DNA from: Ananas comosus
Lineage: Eukaryota > Streptophyta > Magnoliopsida > Poales > Bromeliaceae
Direction: 5' to 3'
DNA: 64,000 bases
Assembly: GCF_001540865.1 (NCBI RefSeq)
Contig: NC_033636.1
Span: forward strand, 2,651,536 to 2,715,535
In this document: positions 21,171 to 31,115 of the stretch, one piece after another
Layout: every line of letters starts with the position of its first letter
Numbering within the stretch: position 1 is the first letter of the stretch
Program-made: the position numbers and the translations under genes
The notes under the pieces: generated by a model
What the model was told of the DNA's origin: nothing
The model's input: only the letters and a program-made list of their open reading frames with translations
Databases searched by the model: none

Positions 21171-21340
21171 TTAAGCTTTTAGAGTACAACGGTTATTTCA
21201 CATGATATCAGAGCAGAAAGTCCTGAGTTCGAGTTACGCCAGGCTCCTAGCATATTAATTTCCTCCCATTTAATTTAAGCCCACGTCATGGGCCGACTAA
21301 AAAAAATCGCTTAAGTTTTTAGAGTACAACGGTTGTTTCG
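21171..21340 (+). repeat. Small tRNA-related element between 30-bp direct repeats
   Basis: A core with ATATCAGAGC and, downstream, GAGTTCGAGTTAC (box-B-like), followed by a pyrimidine-rich segment and GGGCCGACTAAAAAAAA, is bracketed by direct repeats at 21171-21200 and 21311-21340 (TTAAGYTTTTAGAGTACAAC, then GGTTRTTTC). This looks like a short SINE with a target duplication, or a tandem partial copy. The internal promoter boxes are weaker than in the SINE at 21471. Confidence 0.5.
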
Positions 21341-21470
21341 CAAAGGTGTTTTTACAAAATCAATAAAGTTTAAGCTATAGAAAATAAAGTTTTATATTTT
21401 TATATTCAACAGCGCATGCAATTTTTAGTTTGGTAAAAACTCTCCGAAAAGTGAAACCAAACAATAATAC

Positions 21471-21627
21471 TTTTTTTTTTTTTGAGAGAGATAGGTAGCA
21501 CGCTACCCGCTTCGTTTATTTCATTTAGAAATAAACTTAGCTGAAAATGTGAATCAACTATGATTCGAACTTGAGTCTCGGGTATCAACCGTCAAATTCT
21601 TTGCCACTTGTTCTAGAAACGGTGGAT
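21471..21627 (-). mobile_element. tRNA-derived SINE with 16-bp TSD
   Basis: Read on the minus strand: head CCGTTTCTAGAACAAGTGGC, a degenerate RNA polymerase III box A, box B GTTCGAATC (21561-21571 region), a body ending GAAGCGGGTAGCGTGCTACC TATCTCTC, and a poly-A tail (poly-T 21471-21483). The flanks AACCAAACAATAATAC (21455-21470) and AACCAAACAACAATAC (21628-21643) are a target duplication with one mismatch. The body is 157 bp. The 3' end, including GCTAAGTTTATTT and the GGTAGCGTGCTACC palindrome, matches the LINE 3' tails at 20784 and 57720. It is non-coding. Confidence 0.88.
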
Positions 21628-22219
21628 AACCAAACAACAATACTAAGTAGTTTTGTAGGGGTGTTTAAGTAAAGTAAGATCAGTAATTTTTGAAACTTGC
21701 TTGGGAATCGAGTTCAATTAAGTCAACTGGGATCTCGGGTACAGCACTACCCAACGCACATTCCGGGAGAAAAAAATGTAGTTGACGATACTACGTACAG
21801 AGCATGTCGAGCATTAAGAGGATTTATTCTACTTTATTATTACCAATTTGCCTTAAACTAATTAATGTAGAAAATAAATAAATAAAGAAATAAAATAAGA
21901 CAGAGAGATTGAAGATAAAAGTGTACAATGATCACCTCTTAGTCTTAAGTCCTGTTTGGATGAACAGTACAAAAAAAAATTCCATATAAAGTTTATATTC
22001 TATAATTTTGTTCTAGCTAAAATAAGGAATCCGACGACTCTAACAAATTTTATGGTTTTAAATTTCTAAACTTCAATTTCTTTTCTTATGATTTAGCATT
22101 TTTTCTTTCTTAACCAATCTGTGATTCAAAAAATATGGTATTACTTTTGTTTAATCGCAAAAATCTAGATGACGGTATAATATAGTGTTTTACCATTATA
22201 TAATTTACATTTTATTACT

Positions 22220-22345
22220 GACCGTTTCTAGAACAAGTGGCAAGGGGCTCAGTGGTTGATATCCGAATTTTCAAGTTTGAATTCTAGTTGATTCACATTT
22301 ATAGCTAAGCTTATTTCTGAATAAAATAAACGAAGCGGGTAGCAT
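22220..22345 (+). mobile_element. Second SINE copy, 3'-truncated
   Basis: It follows the same order as the SINE at 21471-21627: GACCGTTTCTAGAACAAGTG, a better preserved box A (GGGCTCAGTGGTTGATAT), box B region AAGTTTGAATTCT, TTGATTCACATTTATAGCTA, then AATAAACGAAGCGGGTAGC. It stops in the middle of the 3' palindrome and has no A-tail. Homology along the whole body supports one SINE family. Confidence 0.85.
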
Positions 22346-23466
22346 ATGATTTGCATAAAATATCACATTTGTCATTATATTTAATGGTAGATCCTTGCCA
22401 TAATATAAAAAAAAATGGTAATTTTATTCATACCTCTCAAAAGGTTAGAAATATCATAAATACCTTTGTCAAATTAGTAATATCACAATTGTCCCTTTAA
22501 ATACTTTTTTTTTTTGAGAAAAAATACCTATTTTATTTCAATTTTATCTTGTCCTCGCTAGGCTTCCTTAAGTTTTTATAGTTTTTAATGCCTTTTTTTA
22601 TTATATAAAACATATCTATAAACTCTAATGAAAACTCATGTTCTTTTGTACACGTGGCAGCATTAGCTTAATCTGTCTTTTATGGGCCCTACCTGTCATC
22701 TTAAGCTACTAGCCTAACCTATATGTCCATGGGGCCCAACTAGCAGTGTTTTTTCCACAACCCCTTTCCATTTAGTTGCTTTCCAATTAATCGGTTCAAA
22801 GTATCGGGTCATCTTCCAAACGGTTCGATTAATCCCATTCCATCTTCAACCCCCTCTAGATGCCGCTCCGCCTCCCTATGAGTCCTCCTTAGTCGGAAAA
22901 TTGGGCCGAGTCTAGGGCTTCCGGCGTAAACGCGCTCGAGCAGTTCAAGATCTCCGCAGACCGTAAGTTTCCCCTACTCTCCACCAGAATTAGGCTTTGG
23001 GTGCATCAAATTGTGAACTTGGGGGCCTAGGCAGGCCCAAGATGGCTGGTGATTGAAATTGTTATTCTAATTCTCCACATGAAATAATTTATACGGTAAT
23101 TTTAGGAACGTGTATATAACAATGAAAGGCTAAGATGTGATCAAGCATTCCCCGTTGGTTCAAAACCCTAAACCTCGTGCCCTACTTTTTTTCGCTCTGA
23201 TGCCGCACGCTGACTTTTTCCGACGTCAAGGTTTCGGAAGATTAAAAACATGGCGAAGAAAATGTAAAGCCTTTGAAAGTAATTTCAAGTTTTCTTCCTT
23301 TAATTATTATTATTATTATTATTAGTAGTAGTAGTAGTAGTAGGATCATTTTAGTTAATTTTGCATGGAAATTGGGTATAACTAGCTGATTTAATGAAGA
23401 AAACGGAATTAAAATAAGGAAAAGAAGGGATTTAAGCTGGTGGCTAATTAGCCAATCACATCAAGC
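22346..23466. other. Intergenic DNA with a possible stray exon
   Basis: Mostly AT-rich. Between 22861 and 22960 there is an unusually balanced stretch ending in a good splice-donor context (CAGACC followed by GTAAGT at about 22961). The plus-strand frame reads VNALEQFKISAD before the donor. I do not recognise the protein, and no linked exon was found, so it may be a captured gene fragment or chance. A TTA then GTA microsatellite lies near 23303-23342. Confidence 0.3.
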
Positions 23467-23643
23467 AGCTTCAATCGCTGCAGTTTTTTGTGTGAATGGT
23501 CAGTAAGCTCACCTATATTTATTCGTGTTTTTGCATCTTATAAAAGGAAATTTGGGTTATGTTTCCTCTTTTTTCCAGGTGCATCAACTCACATTTCTTT
23601 GAGTGAACCAATACAAGAACTTTGGTTGATAGATAAAGTTTAG
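23467..23643 (+). repeat. Direct repeat, copy 1
   Basis: Shares most of its bases with 24284-24450, for example ACTCACATTTCTTTGAGTGA and CATCTTATAAAAGGAAA versus CATCTCATAAAAGGAAA. The two copies bracket the RNase H fragment at 23720-24120. Confidence 0.7.
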
Positions 23644-23719
23644 TACCTAAGTGTTATGGATTTGAGTTACAAAGTCCAAGTATGCCATTGTTTATTCCTT
23701 GTTTTAATAAAAAAAAAAA

Positions 23720-24120
23720 ATGGAGCTTTAATTCAAATCAGCCTATGGCCGAATTGCTGTACATAATACATTGGAGTGGGACAAAAACACCTGTAATATC
23801 CATATTAAGTAATCACCAGCCGAGGCTAATCCTTTCCTCTTTTGTTCAACCATAATGGGTTAACAAGTCAGCTGCTGGTTAGCCTCTCTCAATGCATCCA
23901 CAATTTTCTAAAAATCAAAATACCTTGCTTCAGTTTGAAGCTCCTTGATCAGATTCCTCAAACTCCATGAGGCCGTAACAATATTATTGACAGCTTCTCT
24001 CAATTCGGTGGAGTCTGTTTGAATTGTGATTCGCTTTCTTTGGTTCCTCTTTGCCTCCTTTAGTGCTTGTAGCATAGCTTTAGCTTCGGACTCGAGCAAT
24101 CATCATGCTTTGATTGACTT
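23720..24120 (-). pseudogene. RNase H-like (RVT_3 type) domain fragment
   Basis: On the minus strand 24099-23908 encodes MLESEAKAMLQALKEAKRNQ followed by RITIQTDSTELREAVNN and WSLRNLIKE. This is the middle of the RNase H domain that follows plant LINE-type reverse transcriptases, with the E of ESEAKA and the D of QTDS as expected metal-binding residues. Downstream, similar residues (IVDALREANQQ) appear only across a frame change and stops. No RT is attached. It is a domain fragment, flanked by direct repeats. Confidence 0.75.
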
Positions 24121-24283
24121 ACCTATGGCAAACAATATAGTACAATCATCGATGCGGGCTATAATCCTAACCCCTGTTCTTCGACTGATTGGCAAACTAT
24201 TTGAAAGCTCGGATAGTAAAATTAGAATTTTAAAAAGAAATTATTATAATGTTACCTTCGATTAGCGTAAGTTCACATCGACC

Positions 24284-24450
24284 AGCTTCGATCGCTGCAA
24301 TTTTTGTGTGATTGGTCTGCAAGCTCACCTGTATCAACTCGTGTTGTTGCATCTCATAAAAGGAAAATCGCGCTATGTTTCCTTTTTTTCTTGTGCATCA
24401 ACTCACATTTCTTTGAGTGAGCCAATAAAAATTCTGGTTAATAAAGTTTT
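24284..24450 (+). repeat. Direct repeat, copy 2
   Basis: Partner of 23467-23643, about 817 bp downstream. Immediately before it the bases ATGTTACCTTCGATTAGC (about 24249) recur at about 25977, so this neighbourhood contains several duplicated blocks. Confidence 0.7.
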
Positions 24451-24784
24451 GTGTTCGGTATTGTAATTCTGGGTCGTGTTGTCTATATCATTTTTTGTTT
24501 TTTCTCCACATCAATTTCTCTCTTTTGATCTATTGATTTGGGTTTGTTGAGGTTATAAATGTGTGGTGGCTCATTCAGCAGTCACATACTACAACTTCTG
24601 TTGCTCTTTTTTCATTTTGTTTTGTTTTTTTAATTCATTTAGTTAAATTTTGTAACTATAATATTCTTGCGCAAAAACAAATTTACTCCGCCTAATATTT
24701 GTATTATTTGTAAAAAAATTAAATAATATTAATTAAATTAATGTATACGTTAAAATAAATATTAAATGTTAAAAATTTAAGCTT

Positions 24785-25725
24785 TTAACATACTTTCCTC
24801 TGTTTAATTATTTTGGTAATAATAATTCGACCTGGTCTTACAACATAGTGGTCCCATCCAGATTCGGCATTTGGAAAGAATAAGGGATACGATAATAGGT
24901 CGTAACATCCATAATATGCTTGCACTGTATGTGCCCTTTTTGATTTATTGTAAATGATTGTACTTCTTTTATAGAAATGTCGCAAATCTTTTCGTTCTAA
25001 CCGAATTGCGGCAAGTTGAGAGGCAGTAGGTTTGTTATATACTGTTTGATCTAATTCGACATTTGCATCCAACGTGATTCTGTAATTTTCTTAATTTGGT
25101 ATGTCACCTAATTTTTGGAAAGCTTGTACATTAGGATTTCCTGATAATAACCCCATTAACTTTTGAATCAATCTTTTATCAGGATATTTAGATCGTTCAA
25201 GCCATCGATCAATTTCATGCTCCGAATCATAAAAGTATAGTTGCAAGAATTTTGCCCCATCGTCCCTAGGAATAAGTTGTTCTAGAAAATGGTAGATTTG
25301 TCCTTGTGCGTGGAAGGTATATACTCCACCCTGCATTTCGCGACTTCTTTGTCTAATCTAAAACCCAATGATGTAAATGCAAAATGATTATTATATCCTC
25401 CAATGTCTCGTCTAAATTCTTCATCTAAATTGAATTGGTTCCACTTCCTGCGATGTATATAAGTGATAAAGTTCTTCCGACACTGTATTATTTGTTATGA
25501 ACACATTGCCATTCATACAACAAAATTACGGAAACTGACGTTGGAATTTTTTTGGCTCCACAGCGTTTGCAAGTGCTCGGTGGTTTCAGACTGTGAGGTC
25601 GATCTGGCAATTCATGGTATATCTCATCTTCTGATTTGTTTTCTTCAATAGAAATAGTATGGTCATTCACATCTGTTTGATATTGTAGCTGCTTATCAGC
25701 ACAACAATCTGCATTTATTGTTTAA
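24785..25725 (-). pseudogene. Helitron replicase/helicase, N-terminal region fragment
   Basis: Three minus-strand frames line up in order with the N-terminal part of plant Helitron RepHel proteins. These are a Cys motif (CKRCGAKKIP) near 25560, then FRRDIGGYNNHFAFTSLG just upstream of GGVYTFHAQGQIYHFLEQL near 25320, then LQLYFYDSEHEI and GLLSGNPNVQAFQKLGDIP. Last come LDQTVYNKPTASQLAAI and YYGCYDLLSYPLFFP near 24890. Rep catalytic motifs and the Pif1-like helicase are absent. Stops and frameshifts separate the pieces. It is a remnant of an autonomous Helitron. Confidence 0.82.
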
Positions 25726-27218
25726 TTATTAAAATATGACATATTTTTAAATTTAAGTATTGATAAAGTTATATAAGTTTAGTTCACATATACGATACCA
25801 TGGGTGAATTCAATAGAATATCCAAATGGTTGTTCAGAAATCGGCCGTGTAAAGTTCACCTAATCAAATAAAGTTAAAATTTATCAGCAAATAGTAGTTA
25901 TTTTTTAGTATATTGTAAAATTTGTTGTTAGTAAAATTAAAATCTCGAGGATTTCACGTGGAAAAGAAATTATTGTAATGTTACCTTCGATTAGCATACT
26001 AAAATCTTGGTCTAAACTTGCGCTTATTCTTCCGCATGGTTGTTTCCTCCCAAGTTTTGTCGTGATATTAACTCATACATATTCGTCTCCAACCTTTGCT
26101 TTTGGTGAACTGCTTAATGGTTGGTATATGAGACTCTGTGTAGGAAACTTAGTTACTTCACATTTCCAGTTAGGTTCATTTCTTAAAAATGAACGAAAAG
26201 AGTGGCTAAGCTTGCTAGCCCTCAATGCCGAATGATTAATAGGTCCATATTTTTCTCTATGAATCGTGGTTGATGAAAACGTAGGAAATTGGGCCTAATC
26301 CACCCCATCCGGCCTGGCCCAGTTTTTTAGGCTGGATTGGGCATCAAAATTTAAGACCAAAAGAAAAAAAATCTAAATCTAAGACGACTATATTTTTTTT
26401 GAATTTGGCGTAAAATCAGGCCAGCCCAAACGCAACAGGCTCCAGCTTTTGTTCAGCTGTGGTGTTAAGTGTGGAATGGAAGGTGGCTGTTGTCGTTGTT
26501 CTTGTTGTTTTTTTGTCTTCTCTATTAATAATGCTGCGAACTGGGAGGGAAATGGGAGAGAGGGACAGAGGCAATTACGCCAGTGGCACGGCCGGAGCCG
26601 CAAGAACTGCACGTGATCGCGCACTGCTATGGAATGTCCCAATGTTTTGAGGGCATAGTTTGTGAACTTGTTGAGCTTGTAGCTTCATCCTGTTGTCTTG
26701 CTCTTCTAAAGTTTGGACAAAGAGAGTTAGATATTCACTTGGTTTTGTCTGTCGGCTACCTTCACTAACTAAATTTAATTTTCAATACACTGATGTTAAT
26801 TTCTTTTTTGAATTTATTTAATTTATTTTTCTTCTTTTTATTTGTCGCAGGGAATGAATCGCTGGTGAGTTAGGAGCTCAAGTTTTCTTCTTGGTCCTCG
26901 AATGTTTTCCATTTTTCGATGTTTAAAGAGTCATGAACGGATGTTACACTACATATAAGATATTATTACTTTTTTGTCTTCAAATTGATCTTACTATTAT
27001 TTTGTTTTTGAGTTGCCGTGAATCAGAAGTTAACTTCGCTTTTAAATTATAGTGAAAAGAATAATTTTGCTTGCTTTTTTTTTTTTTTTTTTTTTTGGGT
27101 ATGTTATGTTTATGGAATATAAACGGTGTATTGATATATTTTGTTTTGTTACTTGTTTATTATTGGTGGCGATTTTGCCTGCCAACTTTATACAGTGCAA
27201 CTTTTTTTTTGTAGTTAG
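25726..27218. other. Intergenic DNA, no gene recognised
   Basis: Contains a duplicated block near 25977 (see 24249), a GGCCTGGCCCAG segment at about 26300-26345 resembling the ends of the element at 29242, and a poly-T tract at about 27068-27096. The frames at 26459-26650 show no domain. No supported gene. Confidence 0.35.
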
Positions 27219-28000
27219 TGGCGACAAAAAGTTGCCAGCTTATCTTTATATAAGGTGGCAACTGTTAAGTTGTGACTAAAAATGCATATTTGGCGGCATT
27301 GTGTCGCCGCCACCTTATCTTCTTATCTTCATATTAGGTAGCAATTGTTAAGTTGTGACTGAAAATGCTTATTTGGCGATATTTGGGCTTTTTTTGGCAT
27401 GGGCCCCGTCAAAATATTTTTTTTTACAAATAGCTCCATCAAATTTATAATTATAATTTTGGTCCTATCTCCGCCACGCAGGCGCCACATTAGCGACATG
27501 GTTTTAAGTTGGTGAATGGTTCATCGTGTTTCATACTTATATTTCACTCCTTCCTCTTTTTATTTTTCTTATATTTTTTTTGCAATATATATATATTATA
27601 TTTTTTTCAAACACGGACACGGTGAATGATTCATCGTGTTCAACTTAATAAATTGGTCCCAGTCCCGCTCACGAGGCGCTGACGTGGCAGCGCCTGTGTG
27701 GCAGGGCTAGCGTTATTTTTACAAATATAAATTTGCTGAAGTTATTTTAAAATAAATTTTTTTTAGGGAGCCAAATACAAAAAAAGCCCGCAATATTATG
27801 TCGCGGCCACCTTATCTTCATATAAGGTAGCAACGGTTAAGTTGTGATTGAAAATGCTTTTTTGGCGTCATTATGTCGCCTCCACCTTATCTTCATATAA
27901 GATATCAGCCGTTATATATAGTTGTCATTAAAAGTGTACATTTGGTGGTAATAAAATGTGGCCATACTATCTTCTGTAAGGTCATACTATGGCAAAATCT
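27219..28000. repeat. Tandem array of about four 83-bp units, interrupted by a MITE
   Basis: The core phrase GTTAAGTTGTGACT and variants recur at about 27266, 27349, 27838 and 27918, each in a unit with CCACCTTATCTTCATATAAG and AAAATGC-TATTTGGCG. Units 1-2 and 3-4 are about 80-83 bp apart. The gap between 2 and 3 becomes about 83 once the inserted MITE (27385-27789) is removed. Confidence 0.75.
27385..27789. mobile_element. MITE inserted in the 83-bp tandem array
   Basis: Inverted ends GGGCTTTTTTTG on the left and CAAAAAAAGCCC on the right. The interior has inverted segments CGCCACGCAGGCGCCAC and GCGCTGACGTGGCAGCGCC, and two GGTGAAT-GTTCATCGTGTT palindromes. It is a diverged relative of 16898-17350. 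The exact target duplication is unclear. Confidence 0.65.
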
Positions 28001-28566
28001 TAATAATTGAGGGCTAAATTATAAATAATAAATAGCCTCCTTATACTTCAGCTTAGGTCTTTATTATCCTTGTGCATTAAAACTTGCATCAATGATTATC
28101 CTACATTTTGTTACCATCTCAAATAGATCTAAAAAATAAAAATTAGCAAATTAGGCTATAAAATTGTGCTTAAATGAGTGGGCATCTATTAAACTATATG
28201 AAAGCTCAATGTTTAAGCTGATTTGGCACTCTTCTTATTTTTGGGAGAGCATTTAAACCTTCATTACTTTGTCTTTTCATTAAAGCTCAATACTTAAATA
28301 AAATGTCATGCATAGCTAATTTTGAAGAAGCAGTTCATATTTTCAAAAACGTACACGACCCTTCGCCTTCTCTCCACCGTCTTAATTAATGCATCCACGG
28401 TCCCAATACAATTATAACTGTCCCCTCTCCATCTCCATACCATCCCTCCCCTATCTCCTCTCGCTTCTCTTTTCTTCTTTTTTTTCCTCTTCTCTATCGA
28501 CATCAATTTTCTCTCTTACCTTCCTGTGCACTATGGTATCCCCCTCTATCTCTCTCGAACTAATGG
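28001..28566. other. Intergenic DNA, pyrimidine-rich at the right
   Basis: 28380-28560 is CT-rich on the plus strand, next to the CK2-alpha fragment. No gene recognised. Confidence 0.35.
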
Positions 28567-28818
28567 CCCCCATTACACGGCGAAGGTTTCGTAGTCCCAG
28601 TACTCCTTGGGTCGGTGGACGTTGAGGTCGGCATAGATGCAAGCCTTCGAGGTAGCATCAGGACGGCGCAAGAACTTGCTGATGCGCTCAGCAATGGCAT
28701 CGACAACGAAGGCAATGGCGGGGCAAGGGCGAGTGGCGGCAGCGACAGCAATGGTGACAGAGATTAGCGGAGAGGGGAAAGAAGAGAACATTGCTTTTGA
28801 GTTCTCCATCGTTCGCAT
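28567..28818 (-). pseudogene. Casein kinase 2 alpha exon-1 fragment
   Basis: The minus strand from the ATG at 28818 encodes MRTMENSKAMFSSF, an Ala-rich leader, then AERISKFLRRPDATSKACIY ADLNVHRPKEYWDYETFAV. The second half matches the conserved N-terminus of plant CK2-alpha just before the kinase glycine loop, with the extended leader typical of the plastid-type isoform. Where the family has Gln-Trp-Gly, this copy has TAA then TGG GGG, so a Gln codon became a stop at 28573-28575. Homology stops right after, at what is likely an exon border in the parent gene. No other exon of the kinase is present. It is probably a gene fragment moved by a transposon. Confidence 0.75.
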
Positions 28819-29241
28819 CAGAAAGCAGGCGGTTGTCCCCTTGCACTCAACATAAGAATTATTTCTTTCTTTTCCCTTTCTTAAGAAAAAGTTATTAGAT
28901 TTGTGACTATTAGATCCGTAGTTTTAGTCCGCCTCACAAATTATCCCATATTTGAATTATAATTTAAATTTATAATTTAGTTTAAATTAAAATTGAAGCT
29001 TTAAGTTCAAATTTAGAGTTTAAGTTTTAAATTTTGAATTTGAATTTAATATCTCAATTCAAATTAAAATCTAAATTATGAAATTTATTTTAGTTGTGTG
29101 AATTCTCATTAAATAATCCAATTTTATATACTATTCTATAACCATCAAATATTGGATTGGATTATTATTTATCCAATCCAATCCTAATCGCAATCGTATC
29201 CAATCCTTCTACACTATACTATCTGGTTCAATATTAAATAC
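28819..29241. other. AT-rich intergenic DNA
   Basis: Contains short repeated AATTTAAATT-like words between 28950 and 29100. No gene or bounded element seen. Confidence 0.4.
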
Positions 29242-29876
29242 TAGGGGTGGAACTGGGCCCGGGCCTAAACAAGGCCCGGCCTGATGGGCCATGTTTGGGC
29301 CGGGCTTTGGGTATTAAAAATATAACTTTGGGTTCGGGCCGGGCTTAAAAATTTAGGCCCGAAGAAATTTTGGGCCTATTTGGGCATGTCCAAGCCCGGC
29401 CCGAGCCCGACCCAAAAGCCCGATATATTAATTATCAAAATAAATTATTTAATTATATATATATATTATTTATCTATAAAAGAAATAAATAATATCATAT
29501 ATCATATATAGTATATATTGTTATTAATGATATATACTTATATATATATGAGGATATATTATATATTAACAAAATATTTAGTTCCATATTAGAATATATT
29601 TGATATTAGATAGTAATTTCTTTGATGTGATCAAACTAAAAATAAGCATTTTATTTTAATTTTATACAAATAAAAGTATTTATGTATTATATGATAAATG
29701 CATAAAATGGGCCTCCACAAAGCCCGATGGGTATTGGGCATTGGGCTTGGGCTTGGGCTGGGCCTTAATTTTCAAAAAAAAATAGGTAAAAGCCCGACCC
29801 GAAGCCCAACATTTTCTTTTGGGCCGGGCTTGGGCATAGTATTACCCGACCCAAACCCGGCCCAGTTCCACCCCTA
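29242..29876. mobile_element. Non-autonomous DNA transposon, hAT-like ends
   Basis: Begins TAGGGGTGGAACTGGGC and ends GCCCAGTTCCACCCCTA, a terminal inverted repeat, with subterminal GGGCCGGGC/GCCCGGCCC arrays and an AT-rich centre. Flanking bases give the direct repeat AATAC (29237-29241 and 29877-29881); a full 8-bp duplication is not preserved. No transposase is visible. The design is the same as the 19576 element but with a different subterminal word. Confidence 0.75.
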
Positions 29877-30054
29877 AATACCAAGTATGCTATAAGCGAA
29901 TGATTTGTGAGGATTCAAAAAAAAATGATAGAGGCCCCTTGATTTGAAGAAGGGGATTTAAAGTCTAAGAATTTGAATGCAAAAAAAAATTATAGATTAT
30001 AATATACATAAATAAATTTAATTAATTTTTAGTCTCTTTAATTTATATTATATT

Positions 30055-30488
30055 TATAACGACCCAGTCCACTAGCAATAATAACGTTGGGCCCAACCAA
30101 TATCCGATGTGGGATTATTGGGGAGTCACAGACTCCCCCCGTTAAGGCCCTGACGTCGTCGTCAGTCCAATCACACACACAGCCCAAGATCACCAGGCGA
30201 TGTGAGACTCGTCTCGACATAGCCGGTCATCTTGTCATTCAGACTCGGGCATAGCCTATCACCTTGTTTTTCAGACCTTGGCTCAGCCGAGACTCGCCAC
30301 ATATTTTCGACTCGTGAACTGGCTCTGATACCAAATGTAACGACCCAGTTCACTAGCAATAATAACTCGTTGGGTCCAAACACCGGCTCAAAATGCTTAA
30401 GCCCGGTTATTATTACTAGTGTCTAAGTCTCTTATATATCCAATCACATTCCCATTCATATCCGATGTGGGATTATTGGAGTGTGACA
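30055..30488 (-). mobile_element. TRIM-type miniature LTR retrotransposon
   Basis: The right LTR, 30336-30488, reads TGTAACGACCC to GGAGTGTGACA on the plus strand. On the minus strand this is TGTCACACTCC to GGGTCGTTACA, followed two bases later by TGGTATCAGAGCC (30333-30321), the initiator tRNA-Met primer site. The left LTR, 30055-30130, has the same ends but lacks an internal block of about 75 bp. Interior is only about 190 bp and non-coding, as in TRIM/SMART elements. Confidence 0.78.
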
Positions 30489-30501
30489 AGAAATCAACTA
30501 G

Positions 30502-30651
30502 GCTCCTATTAATAGTATATGAATAGTTACAATCCACTTTTCTACCCTTAAATTATTACCACTCTACCAAACTCTCACTAAACTCTAGACATCCAAGGAT
30601 AAAAAAGTAGATGGTATTCACTCTTCACATACTATTAATAGTATTTGAGCA
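30502..30651. repeat. Short inverted repeat (possible MITE)
   Basis: CTATTAATAGTATATGAATA near 30506 is matched by an inverted near-copy ending at about 30651 (CATACTATTAATAGTATTTG). The interior is about 100 bp. It may be a small MITE; no TSD is clear. Confidence 0.45.
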
Positions 30652-30874
30652 CAACTTCTCATATGATTTAAGTACAATTAACCACAATTGTCAAATTAGG
30701 TTTTTAACAATCAAATGCCAAAAGTTTATTCCTTCTACAATGAAACTAAATTTTAATGTCAAAAAGATCTTTCTATATTATTGACGTCCTTCTTTTATGG
30801 TTTAGGAATCATTTGGTTGATGTAAATTACTTTAAATTTATGTTATATAATAATATAAATCTGAGTAGTTACTA
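30652..30874. other. AT-rich spacer
   Basis: No coding, RNA or bounded repeat signal; it leads into the 5' LTR at 30875. Confidence 0.35.
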
Positions 30875-31101
30875 CGTAACACCTATTAATAAATATAAAA
30901 AAAAGAGGAGAGTAGTCAATTAAGGGTAATGCGAAGAAAGAAAATAAGACAAATAAGAAAAATAATAATAATAGATGAAGGAAGGGAATGAGAAAGGCTT
31001 AGTCCATGAAGAATAGAATGTGAAGTCTAATCATTATCAATGATGTCTGAACTTAGCAATTGATCATCATCGTTGGTTGCGCCTCAGATCAGGACGTTAC
31101 A
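30875..31101 (+). repeat. 5' LTR (227 bp)
   Basis: Starts at the degenerated CGTAACACC (TG lost) and ends GACGTTACA, immediately upstream of the PBS. It pairs with the 3' LTR at 36777 but is clearly diverged from it, which implies an old insertion. Confidence 0.7.
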
Positions 31102-31104
31102 AAT

Positions 31105-31115
31105 TGGTATCAAAG
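31105..31115 (+). promoter_or_regulatory. Primer binding site (initiator tRNA-Met type)
   Basis: TGGTATCAAAG three bases after the LTR end; one mismatch to the usual TGGTATCAGAG. It marks plus-strand orientation. Confidence 0.75.

Noticed and set aside
21561..21571. tRNA gene suggested by box B GTTCGAATC
   Set aside because: No cloverleaf can be formed and the unit has a poly-A tail and target duplications, so it is a SINE, not a tRNA gene.
27219..28000. CRISPR-like repeat array
   Set aside because: The units are contiguous 83-bp tandem repeats without spacers, in plant nuclear DNA.
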